Assembly: GCF_020564565.1 (NCBI RefSeq)
Contig: NZ_JAJCTD010000002.1
Span: 62,001 to 126,000 of the forward strand
Length of the DNA: 64,000 nt
Direction: 5' to 3'
Source of the DNA: Rhodobacter sp. Har01
GTDB lineage: Bacteria; Pseudomonadota; Alphaproteobacteria; Rhodobacterales; Rhodobacteraceae
The notes under the pieces were generated by a model, which saw only the letters and a list, made by a program, of their open reading frames with translations, had not been told where the DNA came from and did not search any database. Each line of letters begins with the position of its first letter. Within the stretch, counting starts at the first letter, position 1. A program made the translations under genes and the position numbers. This document shows, one piece after another, positions 9,509 to 18,293 of this stretch.

Positions 9509-10144
9509 ATGACCGTCATCCCCGAGCTTCTGGTCCGCGATGTTGCCGCCGCCCGGCGCATGCTGTGCGGCACCTTCGGCTTTGCCGATGCCGGGCCCGG
9601 CCGGCTGAGCTGTCACGACCAGACCATCGCGCTGGCCGAAGGCAATCCGGCCGGCCATGGTGCCATCGACCATCTGGCGCTGTCCGTGCCTGACCTTGAC
9701 GCCGCCGCCGAGGCTGCCCTCGCCCGGGGCGCGCGGCGCGATCCCGCCGTCACGCCCGATGGCCCGCGCGCCATTGCCGAGTTCTGGGGCGGCGTGCGCT
9801 TTGTTTTCCTGCAAGGCCCCGAGGGCGCCCGGATCGAGCTGATCGAGCGCCCCGCCGCCCCGCGCGGCCCGGGCCTTGACCACATCGGCCTGCCGGTCCC
9901 CGACATCGCCGCCGCCACCGCCTTTGCCGAAGGCCTGGGCGCGCGGCTTGCCGCATCGGTCCGCCTCAGCCGCCCCGAAGGCATCACCGAGGTGCGCTTC
10001 CTGACCCTCGGCGCCGCGATGCTTGAGCTGTATCAGCCCCCCTTCCCCTCGGCCCCGGCCACACCCGGCCTCTGGCACCGTCTGCTGATCCCCGGCATCC
10101 GGCCGCAGACCGGCCCCGGCGGGCTGGTCGTGGCCCCCCCCTGA
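9509..10144 (+). CDS. VOC/glyoxalase-like protein with two half-domains
   Basis: 211 residues made of two vicinal-oxygen-chelate modules. The first runs from the N-terminus to about residue 105 (HLALSVPDLDAA, then IELIERP); the second starts at GLDHIGLPVPDIAAA and ends near MLELYQPP. Histidine and glutamate residues suitable for metal binding sit at the module edges. The family includes glyoxalases, epimerases and dioxygenases; function cannot be assigned. It is divergent from the chemoreceptor gene and 41 bp upstream of zapE. Confidence 0.8.
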   Translation: MTVIPELLVRDVAAARRMLCGTFGFADAGPGRLSCHDQTIALAEGNPAGHGAIDHLALSVPDLDAAAEAALARGARRDPAVTPDGPRAIAEFWGGVRFVFLQGPEGARIELIERPAAPRGPGLDHIGLPVPDIAAATAFAEGLGARLAASVRLSRPEGITEVRFLTLGAAMLELYQPPFPSAPATPGLWHRLLIPGIRPQTGPGGLVVAPP

Positions 10145-10185
10145 GCCCGGCTTTCCAGCCCGACCCGATCGCGGTATACAAAGGT

Positions 10186-11265
10186 ATGCGGCAGACCCTC
10201 ACCGAAATCTACGATACCCGCGTCGCGGCCGGCACACTCCGCCCCGACCCCGGGCAGCACGCCGTACTGCCGCTGCTGGAAGACCTGCGCGCCTGGCTGG
10301 AAGCCAACCCCACCCGCAGGGTCGGCCTGTTCGCCGGCCTCTTCGCACGCCCCGTCGCGCCGCCGAAGGGTCTGTATCTCTGGGGCGGGGTCGGGCGCGG
10401 CAAATCCATGCTGATGGACCTCTTCACCGAGGCCACCGACATCGCGCAGAAGCGCCGCGTCCACTTCCACGCCTTCATGCAGGAGATCCACCGCGGCATG
10501 CACGCGGCCCGCCAGACCGGCGTCGAAGACCCGCTGACCCCGGTCGCCGAGACGGTCATCCGCGACACCCGCCTTCTTGCCTTCGACGAGATGCAGATCA
10601 CCGACATCACCGACGCCATGCTGGTCGGCCGGCTGTTCGAAAAGCTGATCGCCGGTGGCACGGTGATCGTGACCACCTCGAACCGCCCGCCCGAAGACCT
10701 GTATCGCAACGGCCTGAACCGGGTGCTGTTCCTGCCCTTCATCGCGCATTTGCGCGACCGGATGCATGTTGTCGAACTGGAAAGCCCGACCGATTTTCGC
10801 CAGCATCGCCTGGCCGGCGCACAGGTCTATTTCCACCCCGTCGGCGCCTCGCATGGCGAGTTGCAGCGGATCTGGCAGGATCTGACCGGCGGCGCCCCGG
10901 GCACCCCGCTCCGGCTGTCGGTGAACGGCCGCGAGACCGTGCTGCCGCAGTTCTCGACCGGCGTCGGCCGCGCCAGCTTCTGGGAGCTGTGCGGCCGCCC
11001 GCTCGGCCCGGCCGACCATCTGGCCATCGCGCAGGCCTGCCGGGTGCTGATCCTGGAAGATATCCCCCAACTGGGCAGCACCAACTACAACGAGGCCAAG
11101 CGCTTCGTCACCCTGATCGACGCGCTCTACGAGGCCAAGGTCCGCCTGATCTGCTCGGCCGCCGACGTTCCCGAACGGTTGTACGTCGAAGGCGAAGGAT
11201 CGTTCGAATTCGAACGCACCGCCAGCCGCCTGCGAGAGATGCAGGGAGCCGGCTGGGGGCTGTAG
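10186..11265 (+). CDS. zapE: Cell division protein ZapE (AFG1-like ATPase)
   Basis: 359 residues. Walker A is LWGGVGRGKSMLMD near residues 65-78, Walker B is LLAFDEMQITD, and the conserved VTTSNRPPEDLYRNGL segment follows. ZapE is an ATPase of the AFG1 family that acts at the division site on FtsZ in E. coli, and its mitochondrial relatives handle respiratory complex subunits. Length matches the bacterial family (about 350-390). It stands alone; in many alphaproteobacteria it neighbours TCA-cycle genes, which are absent here. Confidence 0.92.
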   Translation: MRQTLTEIYDTRVAAGTLRPDPGQHAVLPLLEDLRAWLEANPTRRVGLFAGLFARPVAPPKGLYLWGGVGRGKSMLMDLFTEATDIAQKRRVHFHAFMQEIHRGMHAARQTGVEDPLTPVAETVIRDTRLLAFDEMQITDITDAMLVGRLFEKLIAGGTVIVTTSNRPPEDLYRNGLNRVLFLPFIAHLRDRMHVVELESPTDFRQHRLAGAQVYFHPVGASHGELQRIWQDLTGGAPGTPLRLSVNGRETVLPQFSTGVGRASFWELCGRPLGPADHLAIAQACRVLILEDIPQLGSTNYNEAKRFVTLIDALYEAKVRLICSAADVPERLYVEGEGSFEFERTASRLREMQGAGWGL

Positions 11266-11370
11266 CCGGGGTGCAATAGCCTCCGCCCACCGGAAACTGC
11301 CGGCCATGCCGCCTTGCCACCGCAGGGGCAGTCCGTTGGCGACTTCGGCAGGGTCTGCTAGCGCTGCACC

Positions 11371-12270
11371 ATGACCACGAATCGTGTCACCCTCATCGCC
11401 TCGTCCATCGTCCTCTGGACGGGAATCTTCTGGGGGGTCTACTGGCTGCCCGTGCGGGCTCTTGCTGAACGCGGATTGCCGGGTGCCTGGGGCACGGCGG
11501 CCATCACGCTGGGGGCGGTCGGGCTTCTTCTCCCCGTTGCGTGGACGAACCGGCGCCAGATCGCAACGGCCAACCGCATTGCCCTGGCCTCGATCGCCCT
11601 CGGCGGTGCCGCCTTTGCGCTGTACTCGATCGGCTTCACGTCCGGGCGGGTCGCCATCATCATCCTGCTGTGGTTTCTCAGTCCGGTCTGGGCCACCCTG
11701 ATCGGACGATTTCTCATGGGCTGGCCTATCCCGAGACTTCGTCTGCTGGCCATCGCAGTCGGCCTGTCAGGCCTTGTCCTGATGCTGGGGGCCGGGGGCG
11801 GACCGCCCTTTCCCAAGGGAATCGGCGAGTGGATGAGCTTTCTGGGCGGTGTTCTCTGGGCCTTCTCGACCGTTGGAATCCGCGCCAGGTCCGACATCGG
11901 ACCGGCCTCGGCGGCCTTTGTCTTCGCCCTGGGCGCCGCCGCGACCTCGCTCTTGCTGGCCCCGCTTCTGACCCCCCTGAGCGCCCCGTCACCAGGCGCC
12001 CTGATCCCCGCGATTGCGCTTGCATTGCTGGCCGGGGGCCTCTGGTGGGGGGTGTCGATGGCCGGCCTGATGTGGGCGACCGTCCGCCTTGACCCCGCAC
12101 GTGTCAGCATCCTGCTGATGACCGAGGTCCTGGTCGGAGCGGTCTCGGCCGCCGTTCTGGCCGGAGAACTTCTTGATCCGCTGGAAATCGCCGGCGGCGC
12201 GCTTGTGCTTTGCGCAGGCGTTCTGGAAGTCTGGCCTGCGCGCCGCACCCCTTCCAGGGGCGGCACATGA
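11371..12270 (+). CDS. DMT-family transporter (EamA)
   Basis: 299 residues with ten hydrophobic segments in two repeated EamA halves, consistent with a drug/metabolite transporter of the inner membrane. The second half begins near GEWMSFLGGVLWAFSTVGI. Substrate is unknown. The gene is convergent with the SDR gene and has no operon partner in its own direction. Confidence 0.85.
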   Translation: MTTNRVTLIASSIVLWTGIFWGVYWLPVRALAERGLPGAWGTAAITLGAVGLLLPVAWTNRRQIATANRIALASIALGGAAFALYSIGFTSGRVAIIILLWFLSPVWATLIGRFLMGWPIPRLRLLAIAVGLSGLVLMLGAGGGPPFPKGIGEWMSFLGGVLWAFSTVGIRARSDIGPASAAFVFALGAAATSLLLAPLLTPLSAPSPGALIPAIALALLAGGLWWGVSMAGLMWATVRLDPARVSILLMTEVLVGAVSAAVLAGELLDPLEIAGGALVLCAGVLEVWPARRTPSRGGT

Positions 12271-12337
12271 CAGCAGGACGACCGCGCCCGGCCCAGGCAT
12301 CCCACCCCCGGCTTCCTGCCGCGGAACCGGGTGCTGT

Positions 12338-13045
12338 TCACACGCTGCGGGTCAGCCCGCCATCGACCCGAAGGTTCTGCCCGGTGATGTAGCCCGCGCC
12401 ATCGGACAGCAGGAAGGCCACGGTCGCGGCGATCTCTTCCGACCGGCCATAGCGGCCCATCGGCACCATCTGCCGGCGCTCCTCGGTCGCGGGCAGGCTG
12501 TCGATCCAGCCCGGCAGTACGTTGTTCATGCGGATGTTCTTCGCGGCGTAGGTGTCGCAGAAGACCTTGGTGAAGGCGGCAAGGCCGGCGCGGGCGACGG
12601 CGCTGGTCGGGAACATCGCCGAGGGCTCGAACGCCCAGGCGGTGGAGATGTTGACGATGGCGCCGCCGGTGCCCTGCGCCTCCATGATCGGGGTTACCGC
12701 CCGTGCGGCGCGCACGACGTTCAGAAAGTAGACGTCCATCCCCTTGTGCCAGTCGGCATCGCTGATCTCCAGAATCGGCGCGCGGGGGCCATGGCCGGCC
12801 GAGTTCACCAGCCCGTCGATGCGGCCCCAACGGTCCATCACGGCGGCAACCGCGCGGGCGACGTCGGACTCGTTCTGGTTCGATCCGGTAACGCCGACGC
12901 CGCCCAGTTCGGTGGCCAGCGCCTCGCCCTTGCCCGAGGACGACAGGATGCCCACCCGCCAACCGCCCGCCGCAAGCGCCCGCGCGCAGTCCGCCCCCAT
13001 GCCCGACCCGCCAGCCGTCACCAGCGCCACCTTGCCGTCCGCCAT
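12338..13045 (-). CDS. SDR-family protein lacking the YxxxK pair
   Basis: 235 residues from the ATG opening MADGKVALVT, preceded by a GAAAGGGA ribosome site. The dinucleotide-binding TAGGSGMG motif (10-17), LVNSAG (79-84) and active-site Ser134 are present. Where other short-chain dehydrogenases have YxxxK, this protein has SAVAR (148-152): Tyr to Ser and Lys to Arg. The C-terminal SDGAGYITGQNLRVDGG segment is typical. It may be a divergent reductase or a non-catalytic NAD(P)-binding protein. It is last in the serB-acetyltransferase-TSUP direction, 74 bp after the exporter gene. Confidence 0.8.
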   Translation of the reverse strand: MADGKVALVTAGGSGMGADCARALAAGGWRVGILSSSGKGEALATELGGVGVTGSNQNESDVARAVAAVMDRWGRIDGLVNSAGHGPRAPILEISDADWHKGMDVYFLNVVRAARAVTPIMEAQGTGGAIVNISTAWAFEPSAMFPTSAVARAGLAAFTKVFCDTYAAKNIRMNNVLPGWIDSLPATEERRQMVPMGRYGRSEEIAATVAFLLSDGAGYITGQNLRVDGGLTRSV

Positions 13046-13119
13046 GTCCCGTCCCTTTCGCGTGAAGCCCTTGGGCCAGTCTGCCGCCCGGCAAGGCAAA
13101 GGTTAAGCCGTGTTCGCGG

Positions 13120-13881
13120 TCAAGCGAAGCTCTGCCAGATCAGCCGCAGGGCCATCCCGGTCGAGGTCACCACGAGCAGGGGCCGGATCAGCCGCGCGCC
13201 CACCCGCATCGCCGCCCGCGCCCCCAGCGCAGCACCAGCCACCTGGGCCAGGGCCATCGCGAAGCCCACCGCCCACCAGGTTGCGCCAGAAGGGATGAAC
13301 ACCAGCAGCGAGCCGACGTTCGAAGCGAAGTTCAAAAGCTTGGTATGCGCCGTGGCCTTGAGCACGCCAAAGCCCGCCAGCAGCACGAAGCCCATCATGA
13401 AGAAGCTGCCGGTGCCCGGTCCGAAGAACCCGTCGTAGGCAGCGATCAGGGGCACCGCGGTGAAGGTGAAGACGGCAGGTTTCACCCGCCGGGTCCGGTC
13501 GTCGTCGGACAGGCCCTTGCGGAAGGCAAAGAAGGCGGCAACGGCGATCAGGACGACAGGCATGATCACCCGCAGCACCTCGGCCGGAATCAGGTGCGCC
13601 ACCAGCGCCCCCGCCGCCCCGGCCAGGCAGGCAACGGCCGCCATCAGAAGTTGCGACCCCAGCCGGACATGCCCGGCCCGAGCATAGGCCAGCGTGGCCG
13701 TGCCGGCGCCGAAGCTGCCCTGCAGCTTGTTCGTCGCCAGCGCCTGCACCGGATCAGCCCCGGCCAGCAGCAGCGCCGGCACGGTGATCAGCCCGCCGCC
13801 ACCCGCGATGGAATCGACGAACCCCGCCAGAAAGGCGGCAAGGATCAGCAATACGGCAATCTCGGTGGCGACTTCGAACAT
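13120..13881 (-). CDS. TSUP-family permease (TauE/SafE type)
   Basis: 253 residues, about eight membrane segments. The start MFEVATEIAVLL is chosen because longer versions add a non-hydrophobic extension that overlaps the upstream acetyltransferase gene. FVDSIAGGGGLITVPALLLAG near the N-terminus and YDGFFGPGTGSFFM in the middle are the paired signature loops of the sulfite exporter/TauE family. Substrates in this family are sulfur oxyanions or organosulfonates; the actual one is unknown. It follows the acetyltransferase stop by 7 bp, so the two probably share a transcript. Confidence 0.85.
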   Translation of the reverse strand: MFEVATEIAVLLILAAFLAGFVDSIAGGGGLITVPALLLAGADPVQALATNKLQGSFGAGTATLAYARAGHVRLGSQLLMAAVACLAGAAGALVAHLIPAEVLRVIMPVVLIAVAAFFAFRKGLSDDDRTRRVKPAVFTFTAVPLIAAYDGFFGPGTGSFFMMGFVLLAGFGVLKATAHTKLLNFASNVGSLLVFIPSGATWWAVGFAMALAQVAGAALGARAAMRVGARLIRPLLVVTSTGMALRLIWQSFA

Positions 13882-13888
13882 CCGCGGG

Positions 13889-14368
13889 CTACAGCACGAA
13901 CCGGCGCGACACCCGGCCGACAACGCGCCCATCGTCCAGCGCCCAGTCGGGATCATGGGCGCAATCGACAAAGCCGATGCGGGCACAATAGGCCAGACCG
14001 GGAACATTGTCGGCCCGGATGGTGGCGTTCAGGTCGCACAGACCCGCCCCCCGCGCCGCGGCCAAGGTGGCCACGAAAAGCTGCGCCCCTAGGCCCTTGG
14101 CCTGCAATCCCGGCTCGATAAAGGTGCCGATGTCGCCTGTCGAGGCCGGAAGCTGGGGATTGCGGCCGACGGACTGAAAGCCGACCACGCGCCCGTCAAG
14201 CTCGGCCACCATGCAGGTCAGCGTGTGGGGACCGTCGATGCAATCGACCAGAACCCGTTCGGCCGGTTTCGGGTGCTGGTGAGCAGTGGTGCCGCCGATG
14301 GCGATGATCCGGTTCAGCAGATCGGTCATGGCGGGGGCGTCGGCGAGGGTGGCGGGGCGGATGATCAT
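13889..14368 (-). CDS. GNAT-family N-acetyltransferase
   Basis: 159 residues from the ATG opening MIIRPATLADAPAM. It contains the acetyl-CoA-binding pyrophosphate loop GLQAKGLGAQLF and the C-terminal RIGFVDC strand typical of GNAT folds. The start overlaps the serB stop by 4 bases (ATGA), indicating translational coupling. The acceptor substrate is unknown. Confidence 0.8.
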   Translation of the reverse strand: MIIRPATLADAPAMTDLLNRIIAIGGTTAHQHPKPAERVLVDCIDGPHTLTCMVAELDGRVVGFQSVGRNPQLPASTGDIGTFIEPGLQAKGLGAQLFVATLAAARGAGLCDLNATIRADNVPGLAYCARIGFVDCAHDPDWALDDGRVVGRVSRRFVL

Positions 14369-15240
14369 GCTGCGAAGTCTTCGCGGGAAATCCCCTGAAG
14401 GTAAAGCAGCGCCGTCAGGTCGCCGTGGTTCACGCGAATGTCGCATTCGGCCTGAACGCGGGGCTTGGCGTGCAGCGCAACGCCGGTGCCGGCGCGCAAG
14501 AGCATCGGCAGGTCATTGGCGCCGTCGCCCACGGCAAGGGCCTCGGCGGGGGTGATACCAAGGCGGGCGGTGATCTCCTCCAGCGCCTGAAGCTTGGCCT
14601 CCTTGCCGAGGATGGGTTCGGCGACCTGGCCGCAAAGGGCGCCCGCTTCTGCGAGCAGGATGTTGGCGCGGTTCTCGTGGAACCCCAGACGTTCGGCGAT
14701 GGGGTCGGTGAAGGCCGTGAAGCCGCCGGACACAAGGGCGGTATGGGCGCCGGCTGCGCGCATGGTGGCCAGCAGGACCGGGCCGCCGGGCATCAGGGTG
14801 ATGCGGTCCCGGATCACGCGGGCGATGACCGATTCGGACAGTCCCTTGAGCAGGCCCACGCGTTCGCGCAGGGCGTCCTCGAAGTCGAGTTCGCCGTTCA
14901 TCGCGCGGGCGGTGATGTCGGCGACATAGGTGCCCACGCCGGCCTCGTCGGCCAGTTCGTCGATGCATTCCTGCTGGATCATGGTCGAATCCATGTCGGC
15001 GATGAGCAGGCGCTTCCTGCGGCCTTCGGACGGCTGAACGACGAGGTCAATCTGGAATGCCTGCAGGCTGTCCCAGACCTGCCAGCGGTTCTCGGGTACG
15101 GCGGACACCGGGAACTCGGCCGCGATGCCCGGGGCCAGCCAGCGCGCATCGCCCCCGGCCCAGGCGTTGCGGAGCGAGTCCACCGTGACGCGGTCCAGCA
15201 CCGGGGTTGCGGGATTGGTCAACAGCGTGGCGGTGAACAT
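14365..15240 (-). CDS. serB: Phosphoserine phosphatase
   Basis: 291 residues. HAD motif I is ADMDSTMIQQE with both aspartates; motif II is LVSGGF with its serine; motif III/IV is the lysine in LGKEAK followed by VGDGANDLPML. An N-terminal regulatory region of about 80 residues precedes the catalytic domain, as in other SerB proteins. It catalyses the last step of serine synthesis, O-phosphoserine to serine. It is divergent from serC-serA, so all three steps of the pathway lie within 4 kb. Confidence 0.95.
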   Translation of the reverse strand: MFTATLLTNPATPVLDRVTVDSLRNAWAGGDARWLAPGIAAEFPVSAVPENRWQVWDSLQAFQIDLVVQPSEGRRKRLLIADMDSTMIQQECIDELADEAGVGTYVADITARAMNGELDFEDALRERVGLLKGLSESVIARVIRDRITLMPGGPVLLATMRAAGAHTALVSGGFTAFTDPIAERLGFHENRANILLAEAGALCGQVAEPILGKEAKLQALEEITARLGITPAEALAVGDGANDLPMLLRAGTGVALHAKPRVQAECDIRVNHGDLTALLYLQGISREDFAA

Positions 15241-15333
15241 GGGCGCGTGTTTCCGATGGTGAACGGGAATGCCGCTTTCGCGCGACGATGCGGCGCTTTA
15301 GCGCGCTTTTCCGGCTTGTGCCAGCCCGCCCGG

Positions 15334-15395
15334 CCCGTTAGACGCGGCGGCGGGACACCCCTCCCCAACGAGGGGCCTTTAGCTGGAAGGCTACC
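15334..15395 (+). ncRNA. serC leader RNA motif
   Basis: The 62 bases directly before the serC start fold into three successive hairpins: CCCG/CGGG (15334-15337 with 15351-15354), CCCCTC/GAGGGG (15358-15363 with 15370-15375) and GCCTT/AAGGC (15375-15379 with 15387-15391). The last one buries the GGAAGG ribosome site. Position, small hairpins and sequestered ribosome site match my memory of the alphaproteobacterial serC motif, a cis-regulatory RNA found ahead of serC-serA. The ligand or signal is not known to me. Confidence 0.65.
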
Positions 15396-16553
15396 ATGAC
15401 AGACCTGACCCCGCCGGCCAAGCGCCCGGCCAATCCGCGCTTCTCTTCTGGCCCCTGCGCCAAGATCCCCGGTTACTCCCTTGACATGCTGGCCGACGCG
15501 CCCCTCGGGCGGTCGCACCGCGCCGCGGTGGGCAAGGCCAAGCTGAAAGAGGCCATCGACCTCACCCGCGACATCCTGGGCGTGCCGGCGGACTACCGCA
15601 TCGGCATCGTTCCCGCCTCGGACACCGGCGCGGTGGAGATGGCGCTGTGGAGCCTGCTGGGCGCCCGCGGCGTTGAGATGCTGGCCTGGGAGAGCTTCGG
15701 CGAAGGCTGGGTGACCGATGTGGTCAAGCAGCTGAAGCTGGACGCCACCGTCCGCAAGGCGCCCTACGGGCAGATCGTCGACCTGACCACGGTCGATTTC
15801 GACAAGGACGTGGTCTTCACCTGGAACGGCACCACCAGCGGCTGCCGGGTGCCGAACGGCGACGCCATTCCCGCCACCCGCGCCGGCCTGACGATCTGCG
15901 ACGCCACCTCGGCCGCCTTCGCGATGGACCTGCCCTGGGACAAGCTGGATGTGACCACCTTCTCCTGGCAGAAGGTGCTGGGTGGCGAAGGCGCGCACGG
16001 GATGCTGATCCTGAGCCCCCGCGCGGTCGAGCGGCTGGAGACCTACACCCCCGCCTGGCCGCTGCCGAAGATCTTCCGGCTGACGGCCAAGGGCAAGGTG
16101 TCCGAGGGCATCTTCGCGGGCGAGACGATCAACACGCCGTCGATGCTGGCGAATGAGGACTACCTGGTCGCGCTGAAATGGGCGAAATCGGTGGGGGGCC
16201 TGAAGGGCCTGGTCGCCCGGGCGCAGGCCAATGCGCAGGTGGTGTGGGACTTCTGCGCCGCCAACCCCTGGATCGCCAACCTGGCCGAGACGCCCGAGAT
16301 CGCCTCGACCACCAGCGTCTGCGTCAAGTTCACCGATCCGCGGATCGTGGACGGCGAGGCCTTCGCCAAGGCGGTGGCCAAGCGGATCGAGAAAGCCGGC
16401 GCAGGCTTCGATCTGGGCGCCTATCGCGATGCACCTGCGGGGCTGCGCATCTGGTGCGGATCGACGGTGGAAACCGCCGATGTGGCCGCGCTGATGCCCT
16501 GGATCGACTGGGCTTTCCACGCCGAGATTGCCGCGCTGACGGAAGCGGCCTGA
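15396..16553 (+). CDS. serC: Phosphoserine aminotransferase
   Basis: 385 residues of the alphaproteobacterial type. It begins with [16 protein letters not shown], and the PLP lysine is in [17 protein letters not shown]. It converts 3-phosphohydroxypyruvate and glutamate to O-phosphoserine and 2-oxoglutarate. The ATG immediately follows the leader hairpins. serA starts 55 bp after its stop, in the same direction, forming a serCA operon with serB on the opposite strand. Confidence 0.95.
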   Translation: MTDLTPPAKRPANPRFSSGPCAKIPGYSLDMLADAPLGRSHRAAVGKAKLKEAIDLTRDILGVPADYRIGIVPASDTGAVEMALWSLLGARGVEMLAWESFGEGWVTDVVKQLKLDATVRKAPYGQIVDLTTVDFDKDVVFTWNGTTSGCRVPNGDAIPATRAGLTICDATSAAFAMDLPWDKLDVTTFSWQKVLGGEGAHGMLILSPRAVERLETYTPAWPLPKIFRLTAKGKVSEGIFAGETINTPSMLANEDYLVALKWAKSVGGLKGLVARAQANAQVVWDFCAANPWIANLAETPEIASTTSVCVKFTDPRIVDGEAFAKAVAKRIEKAGAGFDLGAYRDAPAGLRIWCGSTVETADVAALMPWIDWAFHAEIAALTEAA

Positions 16554-16560
16554 GCGAGCG

Positions 16561-16577
16561 GTGGGGTCAAACCCCAC
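16561..16577. other. Hairpin in serC-serA spacer
   Basis: Perfect inverted repeat GTGGGGT-CAA-ACCCCAC in the 55-bp gap between serC and serA. It has no T-run after it, so a simple terminator is unlikely. It could stabilise the upstream message end or tune serA relative to serC. Confidence 0.6.
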
Positions 16578-16608
16578 CCTACCCCAATTCCAGACAGAGG
16601 AGCCCCCG

Positions 16609-18207
16609 ATGGCCCGTCCCCGCGTTCTTGTTTCCGACGAACTGAGTGAAACCGCCGTCCAGATCTTCCGCGACCGTGGCGTCGAGGTCGACTACATGCC
16701 CAAGCTGGGCAAGGACAAGGAAAAGCTGGCCGAGATCATCGGCAACTACGATGGCCTTGCCATCCGCTCGGCCACCAAGGTGACCGAGAAGCTCCTGGAG
16801 AAGGCCGACCGGCTGAAGGTCGTCGGCCGCGCCGGCATCGGGGTCGACAACGTCGATATCCCGGCCGCGTCGAAGAAGGGCGTGATCGTGATGAACACGC
16901 CCTTCGGCAACTCGGTCACCACGGCCGAACACGCCATCGCAATGATGTTCGCCGTTGCCCGGCAACTGCCCGAGGCGAATGCCTCGACCCATGCCGGCAA
17001 GTGGGAAAAGTCCAAGTTCATGGGCGTGGAGCTGTTCAACAAGACCCTGGGCGTGATCGGCGCCGGCAACATTGGTGGCATCGTCTGCGATCGCGCCGTG
17101 GGGCTGAAGATGAAGGTCATCGCCTATGACCCCTTCCTGTCGGAAGAGCGCGCCAGGACCCTGGGCGTGCACAAGGTGGAACTGGACGAGCTGCTGGCCC
17201 GCGCCGATTTCATTACCCTGCACGTGCCGCTGACCGACAAGACCCGCAACATCCTGTCGAAGGAAGCGCTGGAGAAGACCAAGCCGGGCGTCCGCATCAT
17301 CAACTGTGCCCGCGGCGGGTTGATCGACGAGACCGCGCTGAAGGACGCGCTGGACTGGGGCCATGTCGCCGGCGCCGCGCTGGACGTGTTCGAGACCGAA
17401 CCGGCCACGGAGAACCCGCTGTTCAACCACCCCAACGTGGTCGTCACCCCGCACCTCGGCGCCTCCACCACCGAGGCGCAGGAGAACGTCGCCCTGCAGG
17501 TGGCCGAGCAGATGTCGGACTACCTGCTCACCGGCGCGGTGCAGAACGCGCTGAACATGCCCAACGTCACCGCCGAAGAGGCCGCGGTGATGGGCCCCTG
17601 GATCAAGCTGGCCAGCCACCTGGGCAGCTTCATCGGCCAGATGACGGATGAGCCGATCAAGGCGATCAACATCCTCTACGACGGCACGGTCGCCGAGATG
17701 AACACCGCCGCTCTGAACCAGTCGGTGATCGCCGGCGTGCTCAAGGCGCAGAACCCCGATGTCAACCTGGTCTCGGCGCCGGTGGTGGCCAAGGACAAGG
17801 GCATCCAGATCTCGACCACGCGGCAGGACAAGTCGGGCAGCTTCGACGCCTACATCAAGGTGACCATGGTCACCGACAAGCGCGAGCGCAGCGTGGCCGG
17901 CACCTGTTTCAGCGACGGCAAGCCGCGGTTCATCCAGATCAAGGGCATCAACATCGACGCCGAGGTCGGCGCCCACATGCTCTATACCACCAACGAGGAC
18001 GTTCCGGGCATCATCGGCCTTCTGGGCATGACCATGGGCAAGAACGGCGTCAACATCGCCAACTTCACCCTCGGCCGCTCGGGCATCGGCCAGGACGCCA
18101 TCGCGCTCTTGTACCTTGACCAGGCGATCGACCCCAAGGTGGTGGACACGCTGGAATCCACGGGTATGTTCCAGCAGGTCAAGCCGCTCGCCTTCGACGT
18201 GGGCTGA
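16609..18207 (+). CDS. serA: D-3-phosphoglycerate dehydrogenase
   Basis: 532 residues from the ATG with an ACAGAGGAG ribosome site. Substrate and NAD domains carry GRAGIGVDNVD, GVIGAGNIGG and the catalytic His in TPHLGASTTEAQENVA. These are followed by an intervening domain and a C-terminal ACT domain (EDVPGIIGLLG...), the long, type I architecture subject to serine feedback in several bacteria. It performs the first step of serine synthesis. Length is normal for the long form. Confidence 0.96.
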   Translation: MARPRVLVSDELSETAVQIFRDRGVEVDYMPKLGKDKEKLAEIIGNYDGLAIRSATKVTEKLLEKADRLKVVGRAGIGVDNVDIPAASKKGVIVMNTPFGNSVTTAEHAIAMMFAVARQLPEANASTHAGKWEKSKFMGVELFNKTLGVIGAGNIGGIVCDRAVGLKMKVIAYDPFLSEERARTLGVHKVELDELLARADFITLHVPLTDKTRNILSKEALEKTKPGVRIINCARGGLIDETALKDALDWGHVAGAALDVFETEPATENPLFNHPNVVVTPHLGASTTEAQENVALQVAEQMSDYLLTGAVQNALNMPNVTAEEAAVMGPWIKLASHLGSFIGQMTDEPIKAINILYDGTVAEMNTAALNQSVIAGVLKAQNPDVNLVSAPVVAKDKGIQISTTRQDKSGSFDAYIKVTMVTDKRERSVAGTCFSDGKPRFIQIKGINIDAEVGAHMLYTTNEDVPGIIGLLGMTMGKNGVNIANFTLGRSGIGQDAIALLYLDQAIDPKVVDTLESTGMFQQVKPLAFDVG

Positions 18208-18227
18208 GTTGCCTTCCGGCTTGCTTT

Positions 18228-18266
18228 TCACCAAATACCCCGGGGGTCCGGGGGCATTGCCCCCGG
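18228..18266. terminator. GC-rich hairpin, likely serA terminator
   Basis: A CCGGGGGC-ATT-GCCCCCGG hairpin (18248-18266) preceded by CCAAATACCCCGGGGGT. The same ATA(T)CC-CGGGGGTCCGGGGG arrangement recurs at 48.1, 55.6 and 59.3 kb, so this is a short member of a dispersed intergenic palindrome family that seems to serve as terminators. Confidence 0.65.
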
Positions 18267-18293
18267 CCTCTCCACCCCGCGAAGGCGAAACTC

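Noticed and set aside
12860..12900. tRNA-like GGTTCGATCC string
   Set aside because: It lies inside the SDR coding sequence and no cloverleaf arms can be formed around it. No tRNA was found in the window.
16579..18234. A 551-codon open frame opposite serA
   Set aside because: Antisense shadow of a strongly conserved enzyme.
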